From assembly GCA_003157175.1 (NCBI GenBank), contig PMIQ01000232.1:2316-10935 (forward strand): a DNA stretch of 8,620 nt. The letters run 5' to 3'. Source of the stretch: Chloroflexota bacterium (GTDB taxonomy: Bacteria; Chloroflexota; Limnocylindria; Limnocylindrales; CSP1-4). The notes under the pieces are model-generated. The model saw nothing but the letters and a program-made list of their open reading frames with translations. It searched no databases and was not told the DNA's origin. Made by a program: the position numbers and the translations under genes. Of the stretch, positions 7,842 through 8,620 are shown one piece after another; positions within the stretch are counted from its first letter, which is position 1; each line of letters opens with the position of its first letter.

Positions 7842-8620
7842 ATGACCACGATCCTGCCCGCCGACCCGACGTTGCCCAGCCCCGACCACGGTGCGCCGCA
7901 GTACGCTCCGTTGCCGCTCCCCCCGCTTGGCGTGGAGCGGGTGCTCAGCCGCGTTCGCAAACCCGGCCGCTACGCCGGCGGGGAGTGGAATTCCGTCCAG
8001 AAAGACTGGGCGTCCGTGGCCCTGAAGTGGTGCTTCGCCTATCCCGATCTGTACGAGATCGGGATGAGCAACCTCGGTCTGCGGATCCTCTACGAAATCC
8101 TCAATGACCGTCCCGACCGACTGGCCGAACGCTGCTTCGCGCCCGACGTCGACCTCCAGACCCAGCTTCGATCGGCCCGAATCCCGCTCTGGAGCCTGGA
8201 GACCAGGCGGGCCCTGCGCGAATTCGACGTCATTGGCGTGAGCCTCGGCTACGAGCTGACCTACACGAACTTGCTGGACATGCTCGATTTGGGCGGCGTG
8301 CCTCTGACGACCGAGGGTCGGACGGAAGGCGACCCGCTCGTGATCGCCGGTGGCTCGAGCGTGCTCAATCCGGAGCCGATCGCCGACAGCCTCGACGCCG
8401 TCCTCCTGGGCGAGGGCGAGGATGCCGTGCTGGAGATCGGCGACGCCCTGGAGCGGGTGGGTTGGCCCCGCCGCCTGGGTCCCGACGGAGTGTGGCGCCG
8501 GGGTGCGGCCCGCGCCGACGCCCTCAAGGCCCTTGCCCGCATCCCCGGCGTCTACGTTCCTTCTCTCTATCGTCCGCACTACAACTCCGACGGAACCTTC
8601 GCGCGCCTTGAGCCGCTCGA
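7842..8620 (+). CDS. B12-binding-domain radical SAM protein, TIGR03960-like, 3'-truncated
   Basis: The 259 visible codons are the N-terminal part of a large uncharacterised radical SAM protein with a cobalamin-binding-like domain; the window ends before the expected CxxxCxxC cluster motif. The recognition rests on remembered family features: a leading RVxKPGRYxGGEWN segment (about 38-50), CFAYPDLYEIGMSNLGL (about 64-80), the SLETRRALREFDVIGVSLGYELTYTN region, DPLVIAGG, NPEPIAD and GEGED. These resemble the Rossmann-like B12-binding half. Reaction and substrate are unknown, and whether B12 is bound cannot be judged from this part. The ATG follows an in-frame TAG at 7809-7811, so no upstream start is possible; its ribosome site is weak (ACGAG). 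In other genomes this family often lies next to rod-shape genes and ribosomal protein genes rplU-rpmA, which fits the position after rodA. Confidence 0.85.
   Translation, partial: MTTILPADPTLPSPDHGAPQYAPLPLPPLGVERVLSRVRKPGRYAGGEWNSVQKDWASVALKWCFAYPDLYEIGMSNLGLRILYEILNDRPDRLAERCFAPDVDLQTQLRSARIPLWSLETRRALREFDVIGVSLGYELTYTNLLDMLDLGGVPLTTEGRTEGDPLVIAGGSSVLNPEPIADSLDAVLLGEGEDAVLEIGDALERVGWPRRLGPDGVWRRGAARADALKALARIPGVYVPSLYRPHYNSDGTFARLEPL

Noticed and set aside
7833..8579. 248-codon open frame on the minus strand
   Set aside because: Fully antisense to the radical SAM gene, whose forward translation carries family motifs and stays open to the window edge.

Overview
The window is GC-rich bacterial chromosome carrying only core genes, packed into two divergent blocks. 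No plasmid, phage, IS, CRISPR, tRNA or rRNA signal was seen. The gene set suggests a free-living bacterium. The pairing of a rod-shape cluster with a TIGR03960-type radical SAM gene, plus the GC-rich codon use, would fit Chloroflexota or a related Terrabacteria lineage, but that placement is inference and rests on no alignment.

Left block (minus strand, 3085 down to 1): parA, parB, then gyrB, whose 3' part runs off the window. The genes overlap by a few bases at each junction: parA/parB share TGATG (or GTGA) and parB/gyrB share TTGA. They therefore look like one translationally coupled unit linking origin segregation (ParA ATPase, ParB CTPase) to the supercoiling enzyme DNA gyrase.

Centre (3086-3975): an approximately 890-base divergent intergenic region with no convincing gene. 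It contains one near-perfect parS site (3333-3348), a 20-base palindrome over the predicted parA -10 box, a 10-base long-range inverted repeat, a cluster of strong hairpins with alternative pairings at 3614-3757, and a sigma70-like promoter for the right block.

Right block (plus strand): mreD, mrdA (PBP2) and rodA form an elongasome operon making the lateral cell wall. RodA polymerises glycan strands from lipid II, PBP2 cross-links them, and MreD is a membrane partner of the MreBCD scaffold. mreB and mreC are not beside mreD here. After a 210-base gap with its own predicted promoter, the 5' part of a B12-binding radical SAM gene (TIGR03960-like) runs off the right edge.

Nothing here is a clearly new system. 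The best leads are the parB-gyrB coupling, the palindromic candidate operator at parA, and the structured segment of the central intergenic region.
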